Source: an uncultured Peptostreptococcaceae bacterium
GTDB taxonomy: Bacteria; Bacillota; Clostridia; Peptostreptococcales; Anaerovoracaceae
DNA: 64,000 nt
Direction of reading: 5' to 3'
Assembly: GCA_910588185.1 (NCBI GenBank)
Contig: CAJUQR010000002.1
Location: 4,318-68,317 of the forward strand
In this document: piece after piece, positions 44,571-53,235 of the stretch
How the letters are laid out: every line of letters begins with the position of its first letter
Numbering within the stretch: position 1 is the stretch's first letter
Program-made: the position numbers and the translations under genes
Notes under the pieces: generated by a model
What the model saw: the letters and a program-made list of their open reading frames with translations, nothing else
Told to the model about the DNA's origin: nothing
The model's database searches: none

Positions 44571-45839
44571 ATGCTGACATCTATAGTAGGTATAAATTGG
44601 GGAGACGAGGGAAAAGGACGAATGGTAGATCTCTTGTCTTCTGATTACGATATTATATGCAGATATCAAGGCGGAAACAATGCGGGACATACTGTTATAA
44701 ATGACAGAGGAAAATTTGTGCTTAATCTGCTGCCATCAGGCATACTGAGGGAGACTACCGTTAATGTTATGGGAAATGGAATGGTAATAGACCTTGAGCA
44801 TCTGGCAGGAGAAATTAAGACACTTACAGATAAGGGTATAAAGATTACTCCTGATAATCTTAAAATAAGCGACAAGGCGATAGTGTGCATGCCTTATCAT
44901 AAGATGCAGGATATTATGGAAGAGGAGCGTCTTGCAGACAAAAAATTCGGTTCTACAAGACGAGGTATTGCACCTGTATATGCTGATAAATATATGAAAA
45001 AAGGCATAAGAATGGGGGATCTTCTCCATATGGATACTCTCAGCGAGAAAGTAAAAGATATTGTGGATTGGAAAAACATCACAGTAACAGGCTATGGACA
45101 TGAACCTGTCAAGGCAGAAGATATGATTGATTGGCTTAAAAAATACGGCAGCTTTGCAGCTCCGTTTGTAACTGATGTTTCAGAATTCCTAAGTGATGCT
45201 GTTAATGAGGGCAAGGATATAATGTTTGAAGCACAGCTTGGAGCTTTGCGTGATATAGACTTTGGAATATATCCTTATACTTCATCATCTCAGACGTTGG
45301 CATCTTTTGCACCTATAGGAGCAGGTATACCGGGAACAAAGCTGGATAAAATCATAGGTATTATGAAGGCTTATTCCACTTGCGTGGGAGAAGGTCCGTT
45401 TACTGCTGAGATGTTCGGTGACGAGGCAGAAAAGCTTCGCGCTTCCGGAGGAGAATACGGAGCGGCTACGGGAAGACCTAGAAGAGTAGGTCCGTTTGAT
45501 GTTCCTGCATCGAGATATGGGATAAAAGTTCAGGGTGCAGATTTTATTGCGCTTACCAAGCTTGACGTACTTTCATATATGGACGAGATTCCTGTATGTA
45601 TAGCTTATGAAATAGACGGAATAAAGACTTTTGACTTTCCTACAGGAGACCGTTTGAACCGTGCAAAGCCGGTAATCGAATATTTTGCCGGTTTTGGGGA
45701 TGTGTCCGGATGCAGAAGTTTTGATGAGCTGCCGGATGCAGCAAAGAAGTATATAAGGTTTATTGAAGAGTCAACAGGCTGCCCTATAAAATATATTTCC
45801 GTGGGTGCGGGAAGAGACGAATATATAGCTATCGATTGA
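44571..45839 (+). CDS. purA: Adenylosuccinate synthetase
   Basis: 422-aa GTP-dependent enzyme from IMP to adenylosuccinate. The N-terminal P-loop reads VGINWGDEGKGRMVDLL, where most family members have QWGDEGKGK. NNAGHTV, TTVNVMGNGMVIDLEHL-like and GEGPFTAEM are present. The preceding ribosome site is AAAAGGGGCG. Located 20 bp after purB. Confidence 0.93.
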   Translation: MLTSIVGINWGDEGKGRMVDLLSSDYDIICRYQGGNNAGHTVINDRGKFVLNLLPSGILRETTVNVMGNGMVIDLEHLAGEIKTLTDKGIKITPDNLKISDKAIVCMPYHKMQDIMEEERLADKKFGSTRRGIAPVYADKYMKKGIRMGDLLHMDTLSEKVKDIVDWKNITVTGYGHEPVKAEDMIDWLKKYGSFAAPFVTDVSEFLSDAVNEGKDIMFEAQLGALRDIDFGIYPYTSSSQTLASFAPIGAGIPGTKLDKIIGIMKAYSTCVGEGPFTAEMFGDEAEKLRASGGEYGAATGRPRRVGPFDVPASRYGIKVQGADFIALTKLDVLSYMDEIPVCIAYEIDGIKTFDFPTGDRLNRAKPVIEYFAGFGDVSGCRSFDELPDAAKKYIRFIEESTGCPIKYISVGAGRDEYIAID

Positions 45840-45852
45840 TTGGAGGAAAGAA

Positions 45853-47379
45853 ATGAGTTCACAAAGTGTCTTGATTCTTGATTTTGGAGGACAATATAAG
45901 GAGCTGATTGCTCGCCGCACTCGAGAATGTAATGTTTATTCGATTGTAAAGCCTGGAGATATTACATTAGATGAGATTAAAGATATAAACCCTATAGGTA
46001 TTATACTTACAGGTGGTCCAAATAGTGTATATAAACAAGATTCTCCCCATTGTGATAAAAGAATCTTTGATCTTGGATTGCCTGTGCTTGGTATATGTTA
46101 TGGTGCACAGCTTTTGGCATGGTCCATGGGAGGCACGGTAGAGCCTTGCGTAAACAGCGAATACGGCAAGACTAAGATGATAGTAAATGAAAAATCCACT
46201 ATATTTGGCGGACTATCGCCGGTTCAAGAGGGGCTCATGAGCCATACAGATCAGATAACTGTTTTGCCGGAAGGCTTTATATCTGTTGCACAGACGGCAG
46301 ACTGCTTAAATGCTGCAATTGAGAACAAGAATAAGAATCTTTATGGAGTTCAGTTCCATCCTGAAGTAGAAAGCACTCCAAACGGTACATCTATAATACG
46401 AAACTTTTTGTATGATGTGTGCAAAGCTAAGGGTGATTATGATCTTAAGAATCTTGAAAATCAGCTTATTAAAGATGTTCAGAATCAGGTTGGCAGTGAT
46501 CATGTTATTCTTGCGCTTTCAGGAGGGGTTGATTCTTCTGTATGCGCAGCATTGCTTTCAAAGGCTATACCGGGGCAGCTTCACTGTGTGTTTGTAGATC
46601 ATGGACTTATGCGTAAAGGTGAGGGAGATGAAGTAGAAAGAGCTTTTGAGAATATGAATCTTGACTTTATACGTGTAAACGCTGCGCCAAGATTTCTTAA
46701 GGCACTTAAAGGTGTTAAAGAGCCGGAGAAAAAGAGAAAGATTATAGGAGCAGAGTTTATCAAGGTTTTTGAAGAGGAAGCTCTTAAACTGCCGAATGTT
46801 AAATTTCTTGCACAAGGTACTATATATCCGGATGTTATTGAATCGGGCGGAAGCAAAGCGGCCACTATAAAGAGTCATCATAATGTAGGAGGTCTGCCTG
46901 AAACCATGAATTTTAAAGGCATTGTTGAACCGCTTAGGAACCTCTTTAAAGATGAAGTGAGAGCTCTCGGAAGACAGCTTGGGCTTAAAAAGAGTTATGT
47001 TGACAGACAGCCGTTTCCAGGACCGGGACTTGGCGTAAGAGTTTTGGGAGAGATAACGGAAGAGAAACTTGAAATTCTTAGGGATGCTGATGCTATATTC
47101 AGAGAAGAAGTGAGGAAAAGACGGATAAAGGCAGACCAATATTTTGCGGTGCTGACTAATACTATGTCTGTAGGTGTAGTAGGAGACTTTAGAACTTATG
47201 ATTATACGGTTGCACTTCGTGCAGTCAAAACTTCTGACTTTATGACATGTGAATATGTTCCTATATCTCATAAAGTACTTGGCATAGTATCTTCTCGTAT
47301 AGTAAACGAAGTAAAAGGTGCAGGTCGTGTGGTTTATGATATAACCGGCAAGCCGCCTGCAACTATAGAGTGGGAATAA
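45853..47379 (+). CDS. guaA: GMP synthase (glutamine-hydrolysing)
   Basis: 508-aa enzyme from XMP to GMP. The N-terminal GATase carries GICYGAQLLAW (Cys about residue 82) and QFHPEVEST. The ATP pyrophosphatase loop is LALSGGVDSSVCA (about residue 220), and the C-terminal dimer domain ends KPPATIEWE as is usual. ATG with TGGAGGAAAG upstream, 13 bp after purA. It closes the operon; a terminator follows. Confidence 0.96.
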   Translation: MSSQSVLILDFGGQYKELIARRTRECNVYSIVKPGDITLDEIKDINPIGIILTGGPNSVYKQDSPHCDKRIFDLGLPVLGICYGAQLLAWSMGGTVEPCVNSEYGKTKMIVNEKSTIFGGLSPVQEGLMSHTDQITVLPEGFISVAQTADCLNAAIENKNKNLYGVQFHPEVESTPNGTSIIRNFLYDVCKAKGDYDLKNLENQLIKDVQNQVGSDHVILALSGGVDSSVCAALLSKAIPGQLHCVFVDHGLMRKGEGDEVERAFENMNLDFIRVNAAPRFLKALKGVKEPEKKRKIIGAEFIKVFEEEALKLPNVKFLAQGTIYPDVIESGGSKAATIKSHHNVGGLPETMNFKGIVEPLRNLFKDEVRALGRQLGLKKSYVDRQPFPGPGLGVRVLGEITEEKLEILRDADAIFREEVRKRRIKADQYFAVLTNTMSVGVVGDFRTYDYTVALRAVKTSDFMTCEYVPISHKVLGIVSSRIVNEVKGAGRVVYDITGKPPATIEWE

Positions 47380-47413
47380 ATGGTAAATATGATATATATG
47401 TAATGATATAGTA

Positions 47414-47450
47414 AAATAAACACAGCCTAATTTGGTTGTGTTTATTTTAT
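47414..47450 (+). terminator. Terminator after guaA
   Basis: AAATAAACACAGCC pairs with GGTTGTGTTTATTT around a short loop, followed by TTAT. The stem is AT-rich but long. Confidence 0.75.
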
Positions 47451-47500
47451 GAAAGGAGTATTTTGGTTACAAGATAAGGCTTTTCTTTTTTTATTAAAAA

Positions 47501-47535
47501 GAACACTTGTTCGAAAAAGCGTAAAGTGATATAAT
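47501..47535 (+). promoter_or_regulatory. LexA (SOS) box overlapping a promoter
   Basis: GAACACTTGTTC (47501-47512) matches the Gram-positive LexA pattern GAAC-N4-GTTC. It overlaps a -35 TTGTTC (47507-47512), followed by a 17-bp spacer and TATAAT (47530-47535). Binding of LexA would block the promoter, so the genes after it should be DNA-damage inducible. Confidence 0.75.
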
Positions 47536-47591
47536 ACTATTAAATTGTGATTTAGAAGCGATTTCACATAGACACAGAAAGGAAGAACAAT

Positions 47592-47663
47592 ATGCAAAAT
47601 CCAATTATTTCGGCAGGGCTTGTATATGCTTACATACAAGTATTTCAGAAGATGGTTTTTTGA
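47592..47663 (+). CDS. Short frame (23 aa) upstream of the SOS nuclease gene
   Basis: ATG 47592 follows AAAGGAAG and opens MQNPIISAGLVYAYIQVFQK, ending MVF at TGA 47661-47663. The stop overlaps a TTG start codon of the nuclease frame (TTGA). The last codons contain T6 (47656-47661). One additional T would fuse this frame to the nuclease frame (reading MVFLNMQ). It is either a coupled leader peptide or the true N-terminus separated by a frameshift. Confidence 0.5.
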   Translation: MQNPIISAGLVYAYIQVFQKMVF

Positions 47664-47665
47664 AT

Positions 47666-49186
47666 ATGCAGATAACAGACAGCTATCATCATATTGATGA
47701 TGGTTTTTATCGGCAAGTGATGGAAAATGCAAGATCAGCAGATGAAGATGACAACATGGTTCATATATTTGCTGTTATAGGAGCTAAAGAAAAGGTAGGG
47801 TGTGTTTATAAAGTAATTGAAGATGAATTAAAGAAAAATGTTCAGCGTATTTTGGGACGAAGGAATATTCATAAATCTTCGAATAAATTAGACGATACAG
47901 GCAATGAATTTTGCAAATGTGTACAGGAATTTTTTTTTGAGAAGTCCAGTCATTATCCTAAACGTCTTTTTGTAGATTGTGAATCTTTTGTATTAGCCGG
48001 TATATATTGCAGTAGCTTGCCGGAAGATATGGCAGATTCCATTGCTGATGATATTTTCTCAATGTGGATGGAGCGTGAGAGTCCTTGTTTATATGGCAAG
48101 CAGTTAATGTTTCGCTCCTTTTTTATTAATGATTTTTTAGGAAGAAAAGTTATTGCAAGCATTCCTCATAGCCAAACAGGACAGTGGAATCTTATTTTTG
48201 AAGGAGGGATGCAGCTTCCGCTGGAAAGAGAGTTTCCGTATTCAAAGGAAACAATAAATCCGAGAGAACTTGGGGCATTTTGTACTTCCAGCATACAGAC
48301 AATTCTCATGAATCCTGTTTATTCGTATGGTATATTGCTTGAGCCCGGCGATATTTGCCAAGAATGGCATAAAGTTTTTATTTATCTTTGTGCATCATCA
48401 GATTATGTATGGGATAAATATAATTTTGCGGAAGTGTATGAGAAGTTTTTAAAATTTCTTAAGGATAATATTTGTGAGGTTATGGAAGCAGAGCCTATAA
48501 TTTCAAAAGAAACTTATCATGATGTTTTGCTGAAACATATTGAAAGTTTTCGTAATTTTATGAAAGGTGAAGATGAGACTGTTATTTCGAAAGACTTGCA
48601 TCAGACATTAAACAGCAGATATGTCTATCTTCCATATATTTGGTCGTTATTACCCCATAAGGAGACGTATGGAGGATTTGCATCATCTGTTTTACATAAT
48701 ATGGTTAATAAGGCAATCACTTCAGAGAATAAACATGAAAAAGGTATTCTTTGGGAAGATGCGGCATCTTATATGTTAGATAATATTAGTGGATGGAAAA
48801 TCACAGGACGCCGCATCCGTGCAGGTGCGCAGGAAATAGATGTAAGTATAGCAAATGTTTCTTTAGACGATGAGTTATGGAAGCTTGGCGCATACATTTT
48901 GGTAGAATGTAAGAATTGGCTTAAACGAGTGGAACTGCACCAGATTAGAAATATTGCATATATTTCCGGCATGAAAGGTAATAAGACCGCCATTCTTTTT
49001 ACGACAAACGGAATTACTAAAAATGCTGAAAAGGAAATAGTGCGTCTTGCTGCTGAAAATTTATCAATTATATGTATCACAGCTGAAGATCTTTTGAATA
49101 TTAAAGATTCATCAGATTGCAGAAACTTGATTTTGAATAAGTGGCAGGAGTTACAGGATAAGGTTGACATTAGCAGTATAATGTAA
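47666..49186 (+). CDS. Mrr-like restriction endonuclease-fold protein, SOS-controlled
   Basis: 506 aa from ATG 47666; a TTG at 47660 is also possible and overlaps the short upstream frame. The C-terminal part (about 370-490) has a PD-(D/E)xK arrangement: GILWEDAASYML (Glu), AQEIDVSIAN (Asp, about 392) and ILVECKNW (E413, K415), followed by LFTTNGITKNAEKEI, as in Mrr/RecB-like nucleases. The first 350 residues have no recognised domain. It may cut or process DNA after damage or in defence. The LexA box 160 bp upstream implies damage induction. Confidence 0.75.
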   Translation: MQITDSYHHIDDGFYRQVMENARSADEDDNMVHIFAVIGAKEKVGCVYKVIEDELKKNVQRILGRRNIHKSSNKLDDTGNEFCKCVQEFFFEKSSHYPKRLFVDCESFVLAGIYCSSLPEDMADSIADDIFSMWMERESPCLYGKQLMFRSFFINDFLGRKVIASIPHSQTGQWNLIFEGGMQLPLEREFPYSKETINPRELGAFCTSSIQTILMNPVYSYGILLEPGDICQEWHKVFIYLCASSDYVWDKYNFAEVYEKFLKFLKDNICEVMEAEPIISKETYHDVLLKHIESFRNFMKGEDETVISKDLHQTLNSRYVYLPYIWSLLPHKETYGGFASSVLHNMVNKAITSENKHEKGILWEDAASYMLDNISGWKITGRRIRAGAQEIDVSIANVSLDDELWKLGAYILVECKNWLKRVELHQIRNIAYISGMKGNKTAILFTTNGITKNAEKEIVRLAAENLSIICITAEDLLNIKDSSDCRNLILNKWQELQDKVDISSIM

Positions 49187-49236
49187 ACAACATGGGATAC
49201 CATAAAAATTAATGTGAGTAAAGGGATGAGACAAAA

Positions 49237-50151
49237 ATGATAATTAATACAGGGGGAAGAACCGATACAGTACAGTATTATACAGATTGGCTGTTAAATA
49301 GATTTTCTGAAGGATATGTTATGTCGCGTAATCCTTTGTTTCCCGGCAAAGTTAATCGTTATGAACTGACTCCGGATAAAGTGGATTGTGTCGTATTCTG
49401 TTCAAAGAATTATAAAACGATTCTGCCTAGGCTTCATGAAATTACAGATAAATTTAATACCTATTTTCATTATACAATTACTGCATATGGAAAGGATGTT
49501 GAACCAGGGGTTCCGTCAATTGATGATAGTATGGAAACTTTGATTGAACTGTCAAAACAAGTTGGAAAACAGCGTGTTTCATGGAGATATGATCCTATAC
49601 TGCTGACAGAAAAGTATACTATAGAATATCATTTGAAAACTTTTGAACGTATGGCAAAGAAGCTTGCCCCATATATAGACCGATGTGTTATTAATTTTGT
49701 GGAAATGTATAAAAAGGTAGAGCATAATATGCCTGAGATTATCATGTTGTCAGAGCAGGATACGGAAATTCTCGCAAGAGAACTTGGAAATATTGCATCG
49801 AAATATGGGATTCATATTCAGACTTGTGGCAAGAATGGTGATTTTAGCCATTACGGCATACATGGGTCTGGATGTATTACATTAGATATAATGGGACAAG
49901 CAAACGATATTGAGTTTAAAAACTTAAAGCATAAGGGAATGCGTCAGGGATGCAATTGTATCGAAAGCAGGGATATAGGCGCCTATGACACATGCATGAA
50001 CGGCTGCAAATATTGTTATGCCAACAAAAATCCAAAAAAAGCATTTGATAATTTTAAATATCATGATCCGTCATCTCCTCTGTTGCTGGGTAAAATAAAA
50101 TCTGATGATGTTATAACGCAGGGAAGTCAAAAATCTTTTAAAAAGAGATAA
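49237..50151 (+). CDS. DUF1848 protein, radical-SAM-like
   Basis: 304 aa. The opening IINTGGRTDTVQYYTDWLLNRFSEGYVMSRNP, split here into NTGGRTDT and RFSEGYVMSRNP, is the family signature. A cysteine cluster lies near the C-terminus (GCNCIESRDIGAYDTC then NGCKYCYA), probably for an iron-sulfur site. The family is proposed to act in DNA repair and is LexA-controlled in some Firmicutes, by recollection. It begins 50 bp after the nuclease gene with AAAGGGATGAG upstream and no promoter of its own was seen, so it probably belongs to the SOS operon. Confidence 0.82.
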   Translation: MIINTGGRTDTVQYYTDWLLNRFSEGYVMSRNPLFPGKVNRYELTPDKVDCVVFCSKNYKTILPRLHEITDKFNTYFHYTITAYGKDVEPGVPSIDDSMETLIELSKQVGKQRVSWRYDPILLTEKYTIEYHLKTFERMAKKLAPYIDRCVINFVEMYKKVEHNMPEIIMLSEQDTEILARELGNIASKYGIHIQTCGKNGDFSHYGIHGSGCITLDIMGQANDIEFKNLKHKGMRQGCNCIESRDIGAYDTCMNGCKYCYANKNPKKAFDNFKYHDPSSPLLLGKIKSDDVITQGSQKSFKKR

Positions 50152-50214
50152 TACTGTTAACACATAGATATTGCCATGATAAGACATAATATTAATTAAA
50201 AATGAGATGGTGAT

Positions 50215-50649
50215 ATGATTGAACAGGATACTATAAGACTGCTTAGAGAGTGTGATGCAGGTATAAAAATGGGAGTTGCGTCTATTGACGATGTTTTGGA
50301 ATATGCTCATGATGATGAGTTTCGAAAATATTTGGCAGATTGCAGAAAAGAACATGAAAAATTCAACCATGAGATAGAAAAGCTGCTTGATAAATATCAT
50401 GATGATGGAAAAGAACCAAATCCGATGGCGAAAGGTATGTCATGGATTAAAACCAATGTGAAGCTGGCAGTAGATGAATCGGACAAGACTATTGCAGGCT
50501 TGATAACAGATGGATGTAATATGGGCATAAAGTCACTGAATAAATATCTGAACCAGTATGAAGCGGCAGATGAAAAGTCAAAAGATATTACAAAAAGGTT
50601 GATAAATCTTGAAGAAAAACTTGTAATTGATATACGCAAATTCTTATAA
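50215..50649 (+). CDS. Ferritin-like four-helix protein (DUF2383 type)
   Basis: 144 aa, almost entirely helical, with spaced D/E/H residues (RKEHEKFNHEIEKLLDKYH). It resembles the PA2169/DUF2383 group of ferritin-like bundles. No function is established. ATG 50215 is preceded by GATGGTG, a weak ribosome site. It lies 63 bp after the DUF1848 gene. Confidence 0.65.
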   Translation: MIEQDTIRLLRECDAGIKMGVASIDDVLEYAHDDEFRKYLADCRKEHEKFNHEIEKLLDKYHDDGKEPNPMAKGMSWIKTNVKLAVDESDKTIAGLITDGCNMGIKSLNKYLNQYEAADEKSKDITKRLINLEEKLVIDIRKFL

Positions 50650-50671
50650 GTAAAGTGGTAAATGTATTTTA

Positions 50672-50752
50672 ATATGGAGGAAAGCAGAAGAATCTGCCAA
50701 GCTAACGGCTTTGAGTGCGTTAGAGATATGAAAATTGATATTTATAAAAAAT
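50672..50752 (+). CDS. Possible 26-aa small protein or gene remnant
   Basis: Reads MEESRRICQANGFECVRDMK and ends IDIYKK at TAG 50750-50752. No clear ribosome site. It overlaps the following terminator and may be the 3' remnant of a lost gene. Support is weak. Confidence 0.2.
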
Positions 50753-50780
50753 AGCAACAATTTATGTTGCTATTTCTTTT
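50748..50780 (+). terminator. Bidirectional terminator
   Basis: AAATAGCAACA pairs with TGTTGCTATTT around a short loop and is followed by CTTTT; the A-run before it serves the minus-strand lipoprotein gene. Confidence 0.75.
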
Positions 50781-50807
50781 ATATTAGTAAAATATTATAT
50801 TTTTATA

Positions 50808-51209
50808 TTATTTGAATACTATTGCATTAAATTTGTCTATAATGGTTTGATCTGCATCGCCTTCACCAGAGTAGATAAGAACTGCACCACTATTTGAAGC
50901 TGTTGCCTTGATTACAGTAATACCCATATCATATCCATCGCCCGTAATATCTTTATATGCATCAGAGCTTTCATCATAGATATAAATTTCATATTTACCA
51001 TATCCGGCACCATCTTTTGCACCAACCATTTCAAATGCTTTTTCCTGCTTTTCGTCAGTAAGACCAAGTTCGGAGACTATTGCCTCTGTAGTTTTTTCAA
51101 TTTTTTTAACTTCTGGTTCGTTAGTATCAGTGTCTTTATCATCTGAACCACAACCAACCATTCCAATGCACAAAATTAGTGCCATAAGAAATACTAAAAT
51201 TTTTTTCAT
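50808..51209 (-). CDS. Small lipoprotein of unknown function
   Basis: 133 aa. The N-terminus KKILVFLMALILCIGMVGC with Cys20 in a lipobox (MVGC), followed by GSDDKDTDTNEPE, marks a lipoprotein anchored outside the membrane. The folded part (about 35-133) has no recognised domain but contains a YGKYEIYIYDESSDAY strand-rich region. ATG 51209 has GGAGGAAAG upstream; a longer frame to 51323 runs through the tRNA gene and is spurious. It lies 45 bp downstream of tRNA-Ala. Confidence 0.78.
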   Translation of the reverse strand: MKKILVFLMALILCIGMVGCGSDDKDTDTNEPEVKKIEKTTEAIVSELGLTDEKQEKAFEMVGAKDGAGYGKYEIYIYDESSDAYKDITGDGYDMGITVIKATASNSGAVLIYSGEGDADQTIIDKFNAIVFK

Positions 51210-51253
51210 TTTTCTTTCCTCCATGTAATTTTGATAACACCAATAAACCGATA

Positions 51254-51329
51254 TGGTGGAGCATAGGGGGATCGAACCCCTGACCTTTTGACTGCCAGTC
51301 AAACACGCTCCCAGCTGCGCCAATGCCCC
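51254..51329 (-). tRNA. tRNA-Ala (anticodon GGC)
   Basis: On the minus strand: acceptor GGGGCAT pairs with ATGCTCC (one G-U pair), the anticodon stem is TTTGA/TCAAA with loop CTGGCAG (anticodon GGC), the T-arm is CAGGGGTTCGATCCCCC-like, and discriminator A plus encoded CCA is at 51254-51257. All arms are present. Confidence 0.93.
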
Positions 51330-51394
51330 AAATTCTAAATTAAATATCTTATAAAAAAATTATAAAACAATTTTTATATTAAAGCAATAAAAAT

Positions 51395-51423
51395 TTGACA
51401 GGTGATTATATTTATTGTATAAT
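51395..51423 (+). promoter_or_regulatory. Promoter of the ABC-F leader
   Basis: TTGACA (51395-51400), 17-bp spacer, TATAAT (51418-51423): perfect consensus boxes. Confidence 0.9.
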
Positions 51424-51454
51424 AACCTCAAATCAAAAAGAAAGAGGTGAAAGG

Positions 51455-51478
51455 ATGTTTAACTTTTCTTGCAAATAA
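51455..51478 (+). CDS. Leader peptide MFNFSCK of the ABC-F gene
   Basis: A seven-codon frame with a strong ribosome site (GAGGTGAAAGG) starts about 25 nt after the predicted transcription start. The 200 nt that follow hold a terminator before the resistance gene. Short leader frames that stall ribosomes in the presence of antibiotics control several ABC-F genes (vmlR, cplR type). Confidence 0.65.
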   Translation: MFNFSCK

Positions 51479-51610
51479 AATCAGAATATGTAAGGCAGTA
51501 CAGTATGTATCGTATTGCTTTGCGCTTATTGCGAGAAAGTTAAAAATCTATTTACTCATTATATAGTTTTGTCCCTGATTTGATAGGTGGCATAGTTGTG
51601 CTATTTAGAG

Positions 51611-51640
51611 CTGCAAGAATTTACTTTCTTGCAGTTTTTT
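51611..51640 (+). terminator. Attenuator terminator before the ABC-F gene
   Basis: CTGCAAGAA (51611-51619) pairs with TTCTTGCAG (51626-51634) and six T follow. It lies 38 bp before the ABC-F ATG and downstream of the leader peptide, so transcription should stop here unless an alternative fold forms. The 350 bp from 51330 to 51678 otherwise contain no gene. Confidence 0.85.
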
Positions 51641-51678
51641 ATGTTTTAAGACTAGTGAGATGAGGAGGAATTTTTATT

Positions 51679-53157
51679 ATGTCAATGATTAAAGTTGAAA
51701 ACCTTACATTCTCTTATCCATCCAGCTATGATAACATCTTTGAGAACGTAAATTTTCAGATAGATACAGATTGGAAACTTGGCTTTATAGGAAGGAATGG
51801 AAGAGGAAAAACTACTTTTTTGAATATGTTGCATGGCAATCATGATTATAAGGGAAAAATTACATCGTCTGTACAGTTTGATTATTTTCCGTATGATGTT
51901 TCAGATAAGAGCAGGAATACAGGAGATATTTTGCATGAGATTTGTCCTCTTGCCGAAGAATGGGAATTTATGCGTGAGTTATCCTATCTTGAAGTAGACC
52001 TAGATGTACTTTACAGACCATTTGAAACACTTTCCGGCGGTGAACAGACGAAAGTTTTACTTGCTGCTCTTTTCTTAAACGAGGGACATTTTTTGCTTAT
52101 AGACGAGCCTACAAATCATTTGGATATAAATGCGAGAAAAATAGTTTCAAAGTATTTAAACAAGAAAAAGGGCTTTATATTGGTGTCTCATGACCGTAGT
52201 TTTCTTGACGGCTGTGTAGATCATATCTTGTCTTTGAACAGAGCTAATATTGAAGTGCAGAGCGGGAATTTTTCTTCTTGGAATACGAATTTTCAGCGTC
52301 AGCAGGAATTTGAGTTTTCACAGAATGAAAGATTGCAAAAAGATATTAAGCGTTTGCAGCAGTCTGCAAGACGCACTTCTTCTTGGTCTGACAAAACAGA
52401 GTCAAGTAAATATGGGGTGCAATCTTGGGGATTAAAAGCAGATAGGGGATATGTAGGACATAAATCTGCGAAGATGATGAAAAGGTCAAAGGCTATAGAA
52501 GCCAGACAGCGTAAAGCTATTGAAGAAAAATCAGGGCTTTTGAAAAATGTTGAGACAGCGGAAAGTCTAAAAATTTCGCCGCTTACTTATCATTCTGATG
52601 TATTAGTATCGTTTTCTGATGTGGCTGTTTCTTATGATGGAAATATAGTTTGTCAGCCTATTTCCTTTGAAGTAAGGAAAGGAGATCGAGTTGCTCTTGA
52701 CGGCGGTAACGGCAGTGGCAAAAGTAGTTTGCTCAAGCTCATTGTATCAGAGACTATTGAACATACAGGAGTTATTACTGTTGGTTCAGGTCTTAAGATT
52801 TCTTATTTGCCTCAGGACACTTCACACCTGTGCGGCACGCTGTCAGATTTTGCAGAGAAGAGCAATATAGAAGAGAGTATACTTAAGACGATTCTTAGAA
52901 AAATGGATTTTGATAGGGTACAATTTGAAAAAGATATAAGTGATTTTTCAGATGGTCAAAAGAAAAAGGTGCTTATAGCAAAAAGTCTTTGTGAACAGGC
53001 TCATCTTTATGTATGGGATGAACCGCTTAATTTCATTGACTTATATTGCAGAATGCAGCTTGAACAGCTTATAAAGAAATTTTCGCCTACCATGATAATT
53101 GTAGAACATGACAAAATATTCAGAGATATGGCGGCAACGAAAACTGTACAGTTATAA
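51679..53157 (+). CDS. Lsa-type ABC-F ribosomal protection protein
   Basis: 492 aa, two ATP-binding cassettes and no membrane segment. First cassette: GRNGRGKTTF, LSGGEQTKV, LLIDEPTNHLD. Second: GGNGSGKSSLL, FSDGQKKKV, VWDEPLNFID. The linker between (about 190-300) is long and basic, as in antibiotic-resistance members that reach into the ribosomal exit site. Length, the DTDWKLGFIGRNGRG segment and the variant second Walker B fit the Lsa/CplR group giving lincosamide-pleuromutilin-streptogramin A resistance. ATG with GAGGAGG upstream. Controlled by leader and attenuator. Confidence 0.88.
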   Translation: MSMIKVENLTFSYPSSYDNIFENVNFQIDTDWKLGFIGRNGRGKTTFLNMLHGNHDYKGKITSSVQFDYFPYDVSDKSRNTGDILHEICPLAEEWEFMRELSYLEVDLDVLYRPFETLSGGEQTKVLLAALFLNEGHFLLIDEPTNHLDINARKIVSKYLNKKKGFILVSHDRSFLDGCVDHILSLNRANIEVQSGNFSSWNTNFQRQQEFEFSQNERLQKDIKRLQQSARRTSSWSDKTESSKYGVQSWGLKADRGYVGHKSAKMMKRSKAIEARQRKAIEEKSGLLKNVETAESLKISPLTYHSDVLVSFSDVAVSYDGNIVCQPISFEVRKGDRVALDGGNGSGKSSLLKLIVSETIEHTGVITVGSGLKISYLPQDTSHLCGTLSDFAEKSNIEESILKTILRKMDFDRVQFEKDISDFSDGQKKKVLIAKSLCEQAHLYVWDEPLNFIDLYCRMQLEQLIKKFSPTMIIVEHDKIFRDMAATKTVQL

Positions 53158-53235
53158 AGAAGTATAATTGGTGTTTGAAATTATAAAATGTATGGGATAT
53201 AATTAAAAAAATAATTATACTTGAGGGCGAGTAAA

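Noticed and set aside
51210..51323. N-terminal extension of the lipoprotein frame reading MAQLGACLTGSQ
   Set aside because: This stretch is the translated tRNA-Ala gene; the lipoprotein starts at ATG 51209 with a ribosome site and signal peptide.
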